Assembly (NCBI RefSeq): GCF_029542085.1
Contig: NZ_CP107036.1
Span: 6,386,001 to 6,450,000 of the forward strand
Length of the DNA stretch: 64,000 bases
Origin: Sphingobacterium sp. ML3W
GTDB taxonomy: Bacteria > Bacteroidota > Bacteroidia > Sphingobacteriales > Sphingobacteriaceae
Reading direction: 5' to 3'
Shown: in pieces, positions 27,436 to 36,345 of the stretch
Layout: every line of letters starts with the position of its first letter
Position numbering within the stretch: the stretch's first letter is position 1
The notes under the pieces: model-generated
Database searches by the model: none
Told to the model about the DNA's origin: nothing
What the model saw: only the letters and a program-made list of their open reading frames with translations
Program-made: the position numbers and the translations under genes

Positions 27436-27658
27436 GGGTTGACTACGAATTGATCCACTTTGGCTTTCTAGTCCTGTTAAGGTCTCAGTGAAGAAACTGG
27501 TCCGGGATCAGCGCTGCACGAGATATGGATAAACAGGTCGATATGATGTAATATGGGACTGTGGCCTGTCTAGGGATTAATTTGTAATTTCGTATACTTG
27601 TAGATTCCATTGGGAAATTCGTAATTTTTATAACCCCGTATAAAAATAAACTCCGTTT

Positions 27659-28351
27659 ATGCAGATACTTTTGGTAGAAGATGATCGTCGTATCAGTAGC
27701 TTTGTGGTGAAAGGGCTGGAAGAATTGGGCCATCAGGTCATTTTGGCGGAATCCGCTGAGGCGGCGCGGGAATGGGTCAATGCCGAATCCCTAGATATAG
27801 TGGTATTGGATATTATGCTGCCGGGAATCGATGGGATTCAGTTTACAAAAACACTACGCTACCGCAAAAACCATATTCCCATTCTGATCCTTAGCGCACT
27901 TGGTGAAATTGAAGATAAAGTCGATGCCCTGGAAAGTGGTGCCGATGATTACCTGGTCAAACCTTTTTCGTTTAAGGAACTGGTCAGCCGCATCAAAGCC
28001 TTGGTACGCCGCGACAGCTATAAAAATACGACCCATGGGAATGATAGCTGCATCGAAATTCGTGATCTCAAAGTGGATCTGGATCGTTATGAAGTCTATA
28101 AAGGTGGTGCAAATGTCGATCTCTCCCCCAAAGAATTTAAGCTATTTAAGTACCTGATCGAAAACCGCAATAAGACCCTTTCACGTACCGCGATCCTGCA
28201 GGCGGTCTGGGGAATTGATTTTGATAACAATACCAATGTCGTGGATGTGTACGTCTCCTATCTGCGGGGGAAAGTAGACGACGGAAGTGATACATCCATT
28301 ATCAGGACGGTCAAAGGGGTAGGTTACATGCTCAAAACGGACCGACCATGA
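27659..28351 (+). CDS. OmpR/PhoB-family response regulator (heavy-metal RND operon)
   Basis: A 230-residue two-component response regulator. The receiver domain shows acidic residues Asp8/Asp9, the phosphoacceptor Asp51 in VVLDIMLPG, and the Lys in YLVKPFSFKEL; the C-terminal winged helix (about 130-228; DLSPKEFKLFKYLIENRNKT, VVDVYVSYLRGKVD, IRTVKGVGYML) binds DNA. It overlaps the sensor kinase start (ATGA) and lies directly upstream of a CzcCBA-type operon, in the CzcR/CusR arrangement. Its likely target is the repeat array at 29690-29738. Confidence 0.94.
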   Translation: MQILLVEDDRRISSFVVKGLEELGHQVILAESAEAAREWVNAESLDIVVLDIMLPGIDGIQFTKTLRYRKNHIPILILSALGEIEDKVDALESGADDYLVKPFSFKELVSRIKALVRRDSYKNTTHGNDSCIEIRDLKVDLDRYEVYKGGANVDLSPKEFKLFKYLIENRNKTLSRTAILQAVWGIDFDNNTNVVDVYVSYLRGKVDDGSDTSIIRTVKGVGYMLKTDRP

Positions 28352-29694
28352 ATCTTAAGATCAGACTGACACTTTTTTCTTCCTTGGTCTTCACGATCAT
28401 TTTTGGACTTGCCACGCTGGTCATCTACTGGATATTTTATAATTCTTCGGAACGGCATCTGATCAGTTCGCTGGAAAAAAATGCAAAAATCGCCGGTATC
28501 TATTATCTGGAGGCAGATGAACAAAGTCCTTTAAAGCATCTGGAATCCAAAAATCAATATGAAAGTCTGGTCAAACGGGCCATGGTAGCGGTCTACAATG
28601 CCGAAGGCCGGGTGAGCTATGGCGGCCTGAAATACGATAATCAAATCAGTAAAAGCTTGTTGACGCAGCTGAAATCTCAAAAAACAGTTTATTTTAAGAC
28701 GGAGGATAGCTTTTATTTTGGTCTGTATTATCCAGATAATCAGGGTGATTTTTTTGTCTTTGTCAAAGAGTCTAATACGGACTTTAATCAGCAGCTAAAT
28801 CGCCTGCTTTTTATTCTCGTGCTCGTTTTCTTGGTCGCGCTGATTAGCATCGTCCTGCTGTCGCTCTGGCTGAGTAAATATGCCTATCTGCCCATCCGGA
28901 ATGTCATTCAGGAAATCCAACATAAGGATTTAAATACTATCCAGGAGCCGTTGACGGTTATCAAGACAAAAGATGAGCTGCAAGACCTGATCGAAAGCTA
29001 CAATGCGCTCCTCCGGCGCATCAGTGAAAACATGATTATCAGAAAGAATTTTGTGAGCTATGTATCCCATGAGTTTCGTACACCACTCGCCGGTATTTTG
29101 GGGTCCATGGAGGTTTTTGGGACGAAAGCCCGTAGCCAGGAAGAGTATCAGGAGCTGGCAGCGACAATCACCGAACACGTCAATTTTCTAAATCACCTGA
29201 TCGGAAATTTTCTATTGCTGACAGAAGATCAAGCCTTGAAGCGATCGATGGAGGTCTTTCGCATCGATGAGGTGGTCTGGGACCTGGTGCCTAAATTTGC
29301 CAGAACATTTACTGTACCCTTGAAAATCGAGCTCGAAGTGGATGAACCACGTTATTTTAATTTTCGGGGCAATCGCATGCTCCTGGCATTGTCGATCTCC
29401 AATCTGATCGAAAACGCGCTTAAATATGCCAATGGTCAGGAAGTGCTGGTACGCATGACGACGGCGGATGAGCGCCTATCCTTGCAGATCATTGATCAGG
29501 GTATCGGAATTCCGCAGGCGGAGCTGGAGGCAGTGAAGCAGACCTTTTACCGCGCGACAAATGTCGGCAAAGTCAAGGGCAGTGGCATCGGTCTTTCTTT
29601 TGCACAGATCGTTTTTAAAGATCAGGGCGTGGACTTTGCTATTCATTCCAATGACCTGGGGACGACGGTATCGCTGCTGTTCCCAAAATTCTAA
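28348..29694 (+). CDS. Sensor histidine kinase (CzcS/CusS-like position)
   Basis: A 448-residue inner-membrane kinase. Membrane helices at about 7-28 and 150-175 flank a periplasmic sensor of roughly 120 residues; then HAMP, the H-box SHEFRTPLAGILGSMEVF, the N-box NLIENALKYANGQE, and G-boxes DQGIGIP and GSGIGLSFAQ. The start overlaps the response regulator stop by 4 bp. Its position ahead of a heavy-metal RND operon suggests that it senses periplasmic metal ions; no obvious His/Met cluster is seen in the sensor region, so the ion is open. Confidence 0.94.
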   Translation: MNLKIRLTLFSSLVFTIIFGLATLVIYWIFYNSSERHLISSLEKNAKIAGIYYLEADEQSPLKHLESKNQYESLVKRAMVAVYNAEGRVSYGGLKYDNQISKSLLTQLKSQKTVYFKTEDSFYFGLYYPDNQGDFFVFVKESNTDFNQQLNRLLFILVLVFLVALISIVLLSLWLSKYAYLPIRNVIQEIQHKDLNTIQEPLTVIKTKDELQDLIESYNALLRRISENMIIRKNFVSYVSHEFRTPLAGILGSMEVFGTKARSQEEYQELAATITEHVNFLNHLIGNFLLLTEDQALKRSMEVFRIDEVVWDLVPKFARTFTVPLKIELEVDEPRYFNFRGNRMLLALSISNLIENALKYANGQEVLVRMTTADERLSLQIIDQGIGIPQAELEAVKQTFYRATNVGKVKGSGIGLSFAQIVFKDQGVDFAIHSNDLGTTVSLLFPKF

Positions 29695-29738
29695 CCATTC
29701 TCTAATCTCTTCTAATCAAACTTTAATTTACCTTAAAG
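29690..29738 (+). promoter_or_regulatory. Phased direct repeats, probable response-regulator box
   Basis: TCTAACC (29690), TCTAATC (29701), TCTAATC (29711) and TTTAATT (29722) follow each other at 11, 10 and 11 bp, with a weaker CTTAAAG at 29732. One-helical-turn direct repeats are the usual binding mode of OmpR/PhoB-family dimers. The array begins inside the kinase stop codon and ends at the minus-33 region of the promoter for the metal efflux genes. Confidence 0.6.
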
Positions 29739-29767
29739 TTGCCTGTAATCCCTGTCGCTTAGTTTTG
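29738..29767 (+). promoter_or_regulatory. Promoter of the heavy-metal RND operon
   Basis: GTTG at 29738-29741, an 18-bp spacer and TAGTTTTG at 29760-29767 match the Bacteroidota minus-33/minus-7 pattern (TTTG, about 19 bp, TAnnTTTG). It implies a transcription start near 29773, after the GTG at 29767, and therefore favours GTG 29785 as the start of the channel gene. Confidence 0.55.
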
Positions 29768-29784
29768 TGGAAATACAAAATAGA

Positions 29785-31059
29785 GTGAGAAAAATACGCA
29801 TTACATTAGTTATTCTTCTTGGTCTGAATAGCAGACTATTTGCACAGGAAATGCCCGAAAAGCGCTTGCAAAAATCGGAGATTGAACAGGTATTCCTAAC
29901 ACACAACCTGTCCCTGATGGCGCAGCGTTTTCAGCTAAAACAGGCTGAAGCAGCGGTATTGCAGGCCAAGCTGTGGCCCAACCCCAAGATCTCCATCGGT
30001 GAGGTCAACCTCTGGAAAAACTCTTCCAGTGAGGAGCTGCCGGCGTTGATCGGGAACTACGGACGGTACCAACAGGTGGAAATGGAACTGGAGCAGACGA
30101 TTGAACTGGCCGGTAAAAGAAAAAAACGGGTACAGCTGCAACTCCTCGAAAAGGAGAATGCACAACTTCAGTTTGAGGAATTGCTCCGCAATTTGAAATA
30201 TGACCTCCGCAGTCAATGCCTGGAATTGCAGGTGCTGCAGGAAAAGGAGCGTCTTTACGCCAATCAGGTTGGCATCTTCCATAAACTGGCGCAGTCTTAC
30301 CAGAACCAGTGGAAGGAAGGCAATGTCAGCGAAATGGATTACCTCCGGATCCAGAGTGAATCCATGGCTTTTGGAAATAAGCTGAATGAAATCCAGCAGG
30401 AGAAAATTGCAAAAATGAACGATGTCGCACGCTATCTCGGGGCAAAGGTAACTGCACTTTCCATCGCGGATACCATCGGCAACCCGGCCTTTATTGCGAA
30501 TAGACAAAACGAATGGAAAATCATGGCTATGGATAATCGCAGTGATTATAAAATCATCCACAATGAATTCAAGAAAGGCCAGGCACAACTTCAAATTGAG
30601 AAAGCCGAACGTGTACCTAACCTGGAGGTTTCGGTGAACTATGATCGGGGTGGAAATATTATGCGTGATTTTATTGGTCTCGGCCTGTCTATGGATCTAC
30701 CCCTATTTAATAGGAATCAAGGGAATATCAAGATCGCTAAGCTGGAACTGGAAAAAAATAAGGTTGAAATCGAGCAGTTCCGTATTGATATCGAACGGGA
30801 GATCGATTTTCTTTCGGCACGTCTAAGCAACCTGGAATCTAGTCTGAAGGCTACAGATAATGGATTTGACGGTAGACTGGATGTGGCCCTGGAACGCTAC
30901 GTCCGAAATTTTCAGGAACGCAGGTTGACCATCGTTGAGTTTATAGATTTTATCAATAATTATATGGAAAACAAAGAATCAATATTGGAACGAAGGGCAA
31001 AATATCTTCAGTATGGCGAAGAACTGAGCTATTTAGTCGGAAAGGATATCGCCCAATGA
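29785..31059 (+). CDS. TolC-family outer-membrane channel of heavy-metal efflux (CzcC/CusC-like)
   Basis: An outer-membrane efflux factor of about 424 residues. No ATG fits; GTG at 29785 opens a signal peptide (VRKIRITLVILLGLNSRLFA) and lies beyond the predicted transcription start, while GTG 29767 overlaps the minus-7 box. OEP-type features include KLWPNPKISIGEVNLWKN and LEQTIELAGKRKKRVQLQ in the first repeat and VPNLEVSVNYDRGGNIMRDF in the second. It overlaps the adaptor start (ATGA). No lipobox is seen, in contrast to the channel at 22763. Confidence 0.9.
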   Translation: MRKIRITLVILLGLNSRLFAQEMPEKRLQKSEIEQVFLTHNLSLMAQRFQLKQAEAAVLQAKLWPNPKISIGEVNLWKNSSSEELPALIGNYGRYQQVEMELEQTIELAGKRKKRVQLQLLEKENAQLQFEELLRNLKYDLRSQCLELQVLQEKERLYANQVGIFHKLAQSYQNQWKEGNVSEMDYLRIQSESMAFGNKLNEIQQEKIAKMNDVARYLGAKVTALSIADTIGNPAFIANRQNEWKIMAMDNRSDYKIIHNEFKKGQAQLQIEKAERVPNLEVSVNYDRGGNIMRDFIGLGLSMDLPLFNRNQGNIKIAKLELEKNKVEIEQFRIDIEREIDFLSARLSNLESSLKATDNGFDGRLDVALERYVRNFQERRLTIVEFIDFINNYMENKESILERRAKYLQYGEELSYLVGKDIAQ

Positions 31060-32162
31060 AAGGAAATGTTTTAATGCCATGGACGCTTTTGTCTATTTGT
31101 CTCCTGTTGGGCTGTCAGTCACAGCAAAAGGAGGGACAGCACATTGTGGGGACAAAAGGCTTTTGCCTCAGTGATGATTTCAAGCGTCATATTAAAATTG
31201 ATTCGATCCAAAAGCGGGAGGTGTCTGAACAGATCTCCTTAAATGGCGCAATTCAATATAACCAGGATGAACTTGCGGCATTGAAGAGCCCGATTCAGGG
31301 CATGGTTCAGTCCGTTGCTGTAAAAATGGGTGATTATGTGGAGAAAGGGCAGGTGCTGGTGTCGCTCAAAGGAACTTCGGTCAATGATCTAGGAAAGGAA
31401 CTCCGCGAGCTGGAAAACAGCAGTCGCCTGGCGGAAAGTAAAGTGAATAGTTTACGCAGCATGCTGAAAGACGGGATGGCTTCCCAACGTGAGCTGGAGG
31501 AAATGGAGAGCGAGCTGAAATCGGTACAGATCGGCATCCGGAACGTGAAGGCAAATATGAAGCTGTTGAATGGATCGGCCGAAAACGGCATTTTTTATAT
31601 CCGTGCGCCCAAAGCTGGGTACATCGTTGACAAAAAGGTGAGTCCGGGCATGACGGTAGGCGATGATACGGATTTATTGTCTATCAGCAACTTGAATGAG
31701 GTCTGGGTGACTGTCAATATTTACGCAAATAACTTACCCTTTGTCAAAAATGGGGCTCATGTCCGGATCACAACACTGGCCTACAAAGGAGAATATTTTG
31801 AAGGTTATATCGATCAGGTGGCCAACTTTTTTGATCCCGAAGAACGGGTGGTCAAAGCGCGTGTCAAGCTGCTCAATAAAGATCTGAGGCTCAAACCGGG
31901 CATGAGCGTGGATGTATTGGTCGAGAAGGGATCCGCAGGACAGAAACAACCTTTATTGGCGATCCCCAAAGATGCGGTGATCTTGCATAACAATCAGAAT
32001 TATGTCGTGATCTACAAAAGCGACTGTGATCTATCCGTGAAAGCTGTCGATATCGTATCGGAAAACGAAACATATGCTTTCGTCGAAATGGGGTTGGAGG
32101 AAGGAGACCGCGTGCTGACAGAAAATGAACTGATTGTATTTGATGAATTGATGAATAGATAG
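31056..32162 (+). CDS. Heavy-metal RND efflux adaptor lipoprotein (CzcB/CusB-like)
   Basis: A 368-residue periplasmic adaptor with a lipobox LLGC at about residue 21. After the Bacteroidota-typical segment GFCLSDDFKRHIKI come the barrel-sandwich halves (LKSPIQGMVQSVAVKMGDYV with EKGQVLVSL, later IRAPKAGYIVDKKVSPGMTV), a short hairpin, beta-barrel (LNEVWVTVNIYANNLPFV) and C-terminal membrane-proximal domain. The gene overlaps the channel gene by 4 bp and ends 1 bp before the pump gene. It is not His-rich at the N-terminus. Confidence 0.94.
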   Translation: MKGNVLMPWTLLSICLLLGCQSQQKEGQHIVGTKGFCLSDDFKRHIKIDSIQKREVSEQISLNGAIQYNQDELAALKSPIQGMVQSVAVKMGDYVEKGQVLVSLKGTSVNDLGKELRELENSSRLAESKVNSLRSMLKDGMASQRELEEMESELKSVQIGIRNVKANMKLLNGSAENGIFYIRAPKAGYIVDKKVSPGMTVGDDTDLLSISNLNEVWVTVNIYANNLPFVKNGAHVRITTLAYKGEYFEGYIDQVANFFDPEERVVKARVKLLNKDLRLKPGMSVDVLVEKGSAGQKQPLLAIPKDAVILHNNQNYVVIYKSDCDLSVKAVDIVSENETYAFVEMGLEEGDRVLTENELIVFDELMNR

Positions 32163-32163
32163 G

Positions 32164-35100
32164 ATGAAGAAAGTTGTACAAAATATCGTTTCATTTTCAT
32201 TGAAACATTCCCTGGTGGTGCTATTTTTTACGCTGGCATTATTGTTCGGCGGAATTTTCGCTTACCTGCATACGCCGATCGAAGCATTTCCGGATGTGAC
32301 CAATACCCGTGTCCGGATCATCACGCAATGGCCGGGACGCAGTGCCGAAGAGATTGAGAAATTCGTCACGCTGCCCGTCACCAAGGAAATGAACACCATC
32401 CCCAAAAAGACGAATGTACGGTCGATCTCCTTGTTTGGGCTCTCTGTCGTGACGGTGCAGTTTGAGGATGGTGTGGAAGACTTCTATGCGCAGCAATATG
32501 CCGGAAACAAGATGCGTTCCATTGAATTGCCGGAAGGGGCGGAAAGCTCCATTGAACCTCCTTCGGGGGCGACAGGGGAGATCTTCCGCTATGTGGTCAA
32601 AAGCAACCTGCCGATCAAAGAGGTATCTGCCATTCAGGATTGGGTGATCGAACGGGAGCTCGTCGGGGTGCCCGGGGTGGCCGACGTGGTGAGCTTTGGT
32701 GGTGAAGAAAAGATCTATGAAATAAAGATCAATCCAACGGAACTGGCCAACTACAACCTTTCGCCCTTGGATGTATATGAAGCGGTATCGCGCTCAAATA
32801 TCAATGTGGGCGGGGATGTGATACAAAAAGGAAATCAGGCCTATGTTGTGCGCGGCGTGGGGCTGCTGGACAAAATAGATGATATCGGCAATATTTTGAT
32901 CAAGGTGGTAGGAAATACGCCCATTTTGGTCAAGCATGTCGCTGAAATAGAATTGGGAGCCAAACCACGGCTTGGGCAGGTGGGGCTCAACGAGGAAGAT
33001 GACTTGGTACAAGGCATTGTTATTATGCTCCGGGGTGAAAATCCATCGGCAGTAGTGACTCGCCTGAAAGAAAAAATTGAGGAATTGAACGGCCGTATCT
33101 TACCGGAAAATGTTAAGATTGAACCGGTGATTGACCGAACAAAATTGGTGAATAATACGGTGCATACGGTGTCGAAAAATCTGATTGAGGGGGTTATCCT
33201 GGTTTCGATCATTGTCTTTATCTTTTTGAACAACTGGAAGACGACCTTTATTGTGGCCTCGGTGATTCCATTGGCCTTCCTGTTTGCGATCATCTTATTG
33301 AAAATACAGGGGCTGCCGGCGAATCTGATTTCCATGGGGGCATTGGACTTTGGCCTATTGCTCGAGGGGACGCTGGTGATCGTGGAGACGGTTTTTGTCT
33401 CCCTGGAAAAGGAGGCACATCGGCTGGGGACGGCCCGTTTCAACAAGGTCTCCAAGCTGGGCATCATTAAAAAAAGTGCAGGCTCGGTGGCAGGGTATAT
33501 CTTTTTTGCCTTATTGATCCTGATTGTCGCACTGACGCCAATTTTCTCTTTTCAAAAGGTGGAAGGAAAGATGTTTTCACCATTGGCCTTTACCCTAGGT
33601 TACGCCCTGCTGGGCTCTTTGGTCCTGAGTCTGACCTATGTACCTGCCATGTGTAAATATCTGCTGAAGAAGAACATCAAAGAGGATGAAAATAAAATAA
33701 CTAGGGTCAGCCGAAAGGTAATTTTTAAAGGCTTCAAGAAGGCCTTTGATCATCCCAAATGGACCCTGGGGATTTTTGGACTGGCGCTGGTTGTCTGTAT
33801 GGTGCGGTTTAGCTATTACGGTTCGGAATTCCTGCCCAAGCTCAATGAAGGGGCCATTTATGTCCGGGCGACATTGCCCAATAGCGTCAACCTGGAGGAA
33901 TCCGTCAAGCTAACCAAAACGATGAAAACCAAATTGATCAAGCAGTTTGATGAGATTGATTTTATTATGACGCAGACGGGTAGACCCAATGACGGAACGG
34001 ATCCGACAGGTTTTTTCAATATCGAATTTAATATTGAATTGAAACCAGAGGGGGAGTGGAAGCGGAAAATATCGAAAGAGAAACTGATCGGGCAGATGCG
34101 CGACAGCCTGCAGACTTTCCCGGGAATCAATTTTGGTTTTAGCCAGCCGATTCAGGATAATGTGGAGGAATATGTGGCCGGCGTAAAAAGTCCGCTGGTG
34201 ATCAAGATTTTTGGTGAGAACCTCCAGGATCTGGAGAATAAAGCCAATAAATTTGCCGAATCACTTCAAAAGGTCGATGGAATCACGGATGTAAACGTGT
34301 TTAAAAATATCGGCTTACCCGAATTACGGATTCAGCTGCATGACTCCAAAATGGCAAAGTATGGGGTGTCGACCAGGGATGTACAATCCGTTATTGAGAT
34401 GACTATCGGGGGGCAATCGGTGACGCATTTTTATGACAATGAGCGTATCTTTGACGTCCGTCTCCGCTTTCAGAAGCAGTATCGCGATAGCCCCGAAAAG
34501 ATCGGAAATATCATCATCCCGACGATGAACGATCAGAAGGTACCACTGCGGGAAATAGCGACCATAGACTATCATACGGGGCCGGCCTTTATCTATCGTG
34601 ATGGCAATTCCCGCTATATCGGGGTTGGATTTAATATCGAGGGTCGGGATCTGGGCAGTACCATTGCGGATGCAAAAAAACAGATCGCGGCTGACGTTAA
34701 GTTGCCCAAGTCTTACAAGGTTGTCTGGGCCGGTGAGTTTGAAAGCAAGGAAAGGGCTACCAAACAGTTGATGCAGGTGGTTCCGGTTTCACTGCTATTG
34801 ATCTTGCTCTTGCTCTATGCTAATTTTGGCAATCTAAAAGATACACTAATCTCCTCCCTGACGCTTGCCTTTGCGTTTATCGGTGGGTTTGTATCCCTGT
34901 GGATGACGGGGACGACATTTGGGATTTCGGCTGGGATCGGTTTTATTATTCTCTTTGGGGTGGCCACGATCGACGGGATTGTTTTAATCGGTGTCATGAA
35001 AGAAAATCTATTAAATAAAATGGGCTTGAAGCCTGCAATTTACGAAGCCGTAAAAAGTCGGATCAGGCCAATCTTAATGATTGCGCTTATGGGTGCGATG

Positions 35101-35259
35101 GGCTTATTGCCAGCGGCACTGTCCAACGGAATGGGGTCCGAAATTCAGAAACCATTAGCCATTATGATCGTCGGTGGGTTGATTATCTGTATGATTCTTT
35201 CGTTTTCGATCCTGCCGATTGTCTTCTACAACGCATACAAAAAAGAAAATAGAGATTAA
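32164..35259 (+). CDS. CzcA/CusA-family heavy-metal RND efflux permease
   Basis: A 1031-residue inner-membrane pump of the HME class with the usual two halves of six helices and periplasmic loops (TPIEAFPDVTNTRVRIITQW near the start). The fourth helix reads DFGLLLEGTLVIVET (D395, E401, E408), whereas the HME1-type signature is DFGx3DGAx3VEN; so the second acidic residue is Glu, and Ala/Asn are both Thr. It is the last gene of the CzcCBA-ordered operon and is followed by a terminator. Exported ion unknown; the unusual helix argues against naming one. Confidence 0.94.
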   Translation: MKKVVQNIVSFSLKHSLVVLFFTLALLFGGIFAYLHTPIEAFPDVTNTRVRIITQWPGRSAEEIEKFVTLPVTKEMNTIPKKTNVRSISLFGLSVVTVQFEDGVEDFYAQQYAGNKMRSIELPEGAESSIEPPSGATGEIFRYVVKSNLPIKEVSAIQDWVIERELVGVPGVADVVSFGGEEKIYEIKINPTELANYNLSPLDVYEAVSRSNINVGGDVIQKGNQAYVVRGVGLLDKIDDIGNILIKVVGNTPILVKHVAEIELGAKPRLGQVGLNEEDDLVQGIVIMLRGENPSAVVTRLKEKIEELNGRILPENVKIEPVIDRTKLVNNTVHTVSKNLIEGVILVSIIVFIFLNNWKTTFIVASVIPLAFLFAIILLKIQGLPANLISMGALDFGLLLEGTLVIVETVFVSLEKEAHRLGTARFNKVSKLGIIKKSAGSVAGYIFFALLILIVALTPIFSFQKVEGKMFSPLAFTLGYALLGSLVLSLTYVPAMCKYLLKKNIKEDENKITRVSRKVIFKGFKKAFDHPKWTLGIFGLALVVCMVRFSYYGSEFLPKLNEGAIYVRATLPNSVNLEESVKLTKTMKTKLIKQFDEIDFIMTQTGRPNDGTDPTGFFNIEFNIELKPEGEWKRKISKEKLIGQMRDSLQTFPGINFGFSQPIQDNVEEYVAGVKSPLVIKIFGENLQDLENKANKFAESLQKVDGITDVNVFKNIGLPELRIQLHDSKMAKYGVSTRDVQSVIEMTIGGQSVTHFYDNERIFDVRLRFQKQYRDSPEKIGNIIIPTMNDQKVPLREIATIDYHTGPAFIYRDGNSRYIGVGFNIEGRDLGSTIADAKKQIAADVKLPKSYKVVWAGEFESKERATKQLMQVVPVSLLLILLLLYANFGNLKDTLISSLTLAFAFIGGFVSLWMTGTTFGISAGIGFIILFGVATIDGIVLIGVMKENLLNKMGLKPAIYEAVKSRIRPILMIALMGAMGLLPAALSNGMGSEIQKPLAIMIVGGLIICMILSFSILPIVFYNAYKKENRD

Positions 35260-35290
35260 GCACCCATTTTTTATTCATTATATACTTGAT

Positions 35291-35332
35291 AAAGGCTGCC
35301 TGCTCATAAAGCAGTGCAGCCTTTGTTGTTTT
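35291..35332 (+). terminator. Terminator of the heavy-metal RND operon
   Basis: Inverted repeat AAAGGCTGC (35291-35299) and GCAGCCTTT (35316-35324), with a nested CTGC/GCAG stem (35300-35303, 35311-35314), followed by the T-rich GTTGTTTT. It lies 32 bp after the pump gene. Confidence 0.8.
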
Positions 35333-35352
35333 ACTATAGACAAGAGATGCGA

Positions 35353-36345
35353 TTAACTCCTTATTTCCCTCCGCATAAAAATGTAATAAGACCAGGCAAA
35401 ACAGATCATCATGGCGGCGGTGAGTCCACTGATCTGGGGCCAGACCATCAGAAAACTTTCCCGAAAGGAAAGGGGTGAAGGGATGGCGCCTACCATTTGT
35501 TCCATGGTAATAGGACCTAGGCTGCGCACCGAAGGCATCAGTAAGGTGGTGGTTGCATCGGTATAGAGCTGACTTGGTGATAAACGAAGCAGATTTAAGA
35601 TCAGCTCATTATAGCCAATGTATTCCTGCTCCGAAATATAATTGGGATTGGGTAAAAATGGTCGAATGGCCAAATTCACCAGGATAGGAAAGAAGACGGT
35701 GAAAAACAACCAGATACCGATTGCGGTAAGTGCTGAAGTGGCCGGCTGGCGAAAGCGAATCGACAACAGGATGGAAAGGCTCAGCCAGAAGGCAACATAC
35801 AGCACACTGGTCAAGGTGAAACCGAAAATACGGAGCAATTCCTGGGGTTCTATCCGCACGCCGGTACCCATGAGTCCGCCACCGATCATCAACAGGACCA
35901 GGGCAATAAATAAGGTGCCCACAACAACCAACGGCGCCAGAAATTTGGCAAATAGCAGATTGTCGCGGTAAATTGGTTGTGCCAGCAAGCGGGTGAGTGT
36001 CCCATTGTTATATTCTGCATTGACGGCGTCAAAACCAAGGGCTATGCCCAATAATGGTGCTAGAAAGTTTAAAAAAACATGAAAGGGCGGAATGGAATTA
36101 TCCGTTGTGGTCAGGAGCTTTAGATATAGAAATGACTGATCGGGATCGCGCAGATTGCTGACAGCGTCTTTGAGTCCCATGGATGAAACATACAGGGATG
36201 CTCCGAAGGTCAGTACGATGAGCAGGATCAGTGTAATAAAACGCCAGCTGCGGATATGTGCCGCGATTTCTTTGCGGACCAGCACCTGCATCGGAACGGA
36301 TGGTCGGTTATTGATATCTTTTGAAGAAACCGTTGGATTTTTCAT
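35353..36345 (-). CDS. ABC-2 type exporter permease
   Basis: A 330-residue membrane protein of the ABC-2/NosY type with about six helices, among them FITLILLIVLTFGASLYVSS, VVVGTLFIALVLLMIGGGLM and ISGLTAAMMICFAWSYYIF. The motif FDAVNAEYNNGTLTRLLAQP is characteristic of ABC-2 permeases. The start at 36345 overlaps the ATPase gene by 38 bp; Met 19 (36291), just after the ATPase stop and before VRKEIAAHIRSWRF, is a good alternative. Together with the ATPase and the NEW3 protein it forms a three-gene export operon of unknown substrate. Confidence 0.9.
   Translation of the reverse strand: MKNPTVSSKDINNRPSVPMQVLVRKEIAAHIRSWRFITLILLIVLTFGASLYVSSMGLKDAVSNLRDPDQSFLYLKLLTTTDNSIPPFHVFLNFLAPLLGIALGFDAVNAEYNNGTLTRLLAQPIYRDNLLFAKFLAPLVVVGTLFIALVLLMIGGGLMGTGVRIEPQELLRIFGFTLTSVLYVAFWLSLSILLSIRFRQPATSALTAIGIWLFFTVFFPILVNLAIRPFLPNPNYISEQEYIGYNELILNLLRLSPSQLYTDATTTLLMPSVRSLGPITMEQMVGAIPSPLSFRESFLMVWPQISGLTAAMMICFAWSYYIFMRREIRS

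Noticed and set aside
29935..30594. 219-codon open frame on the minus strand
   Set aside because: It is opposite the CzcC-like channel gene, with no start context or domain.
32841..33467. 208-codon open frame on the minus strand
   Set aside because: It is antisense to the heavy-metal pump, and its composition (Ser/Thr/Ile-rich) is that of a shadow frame.
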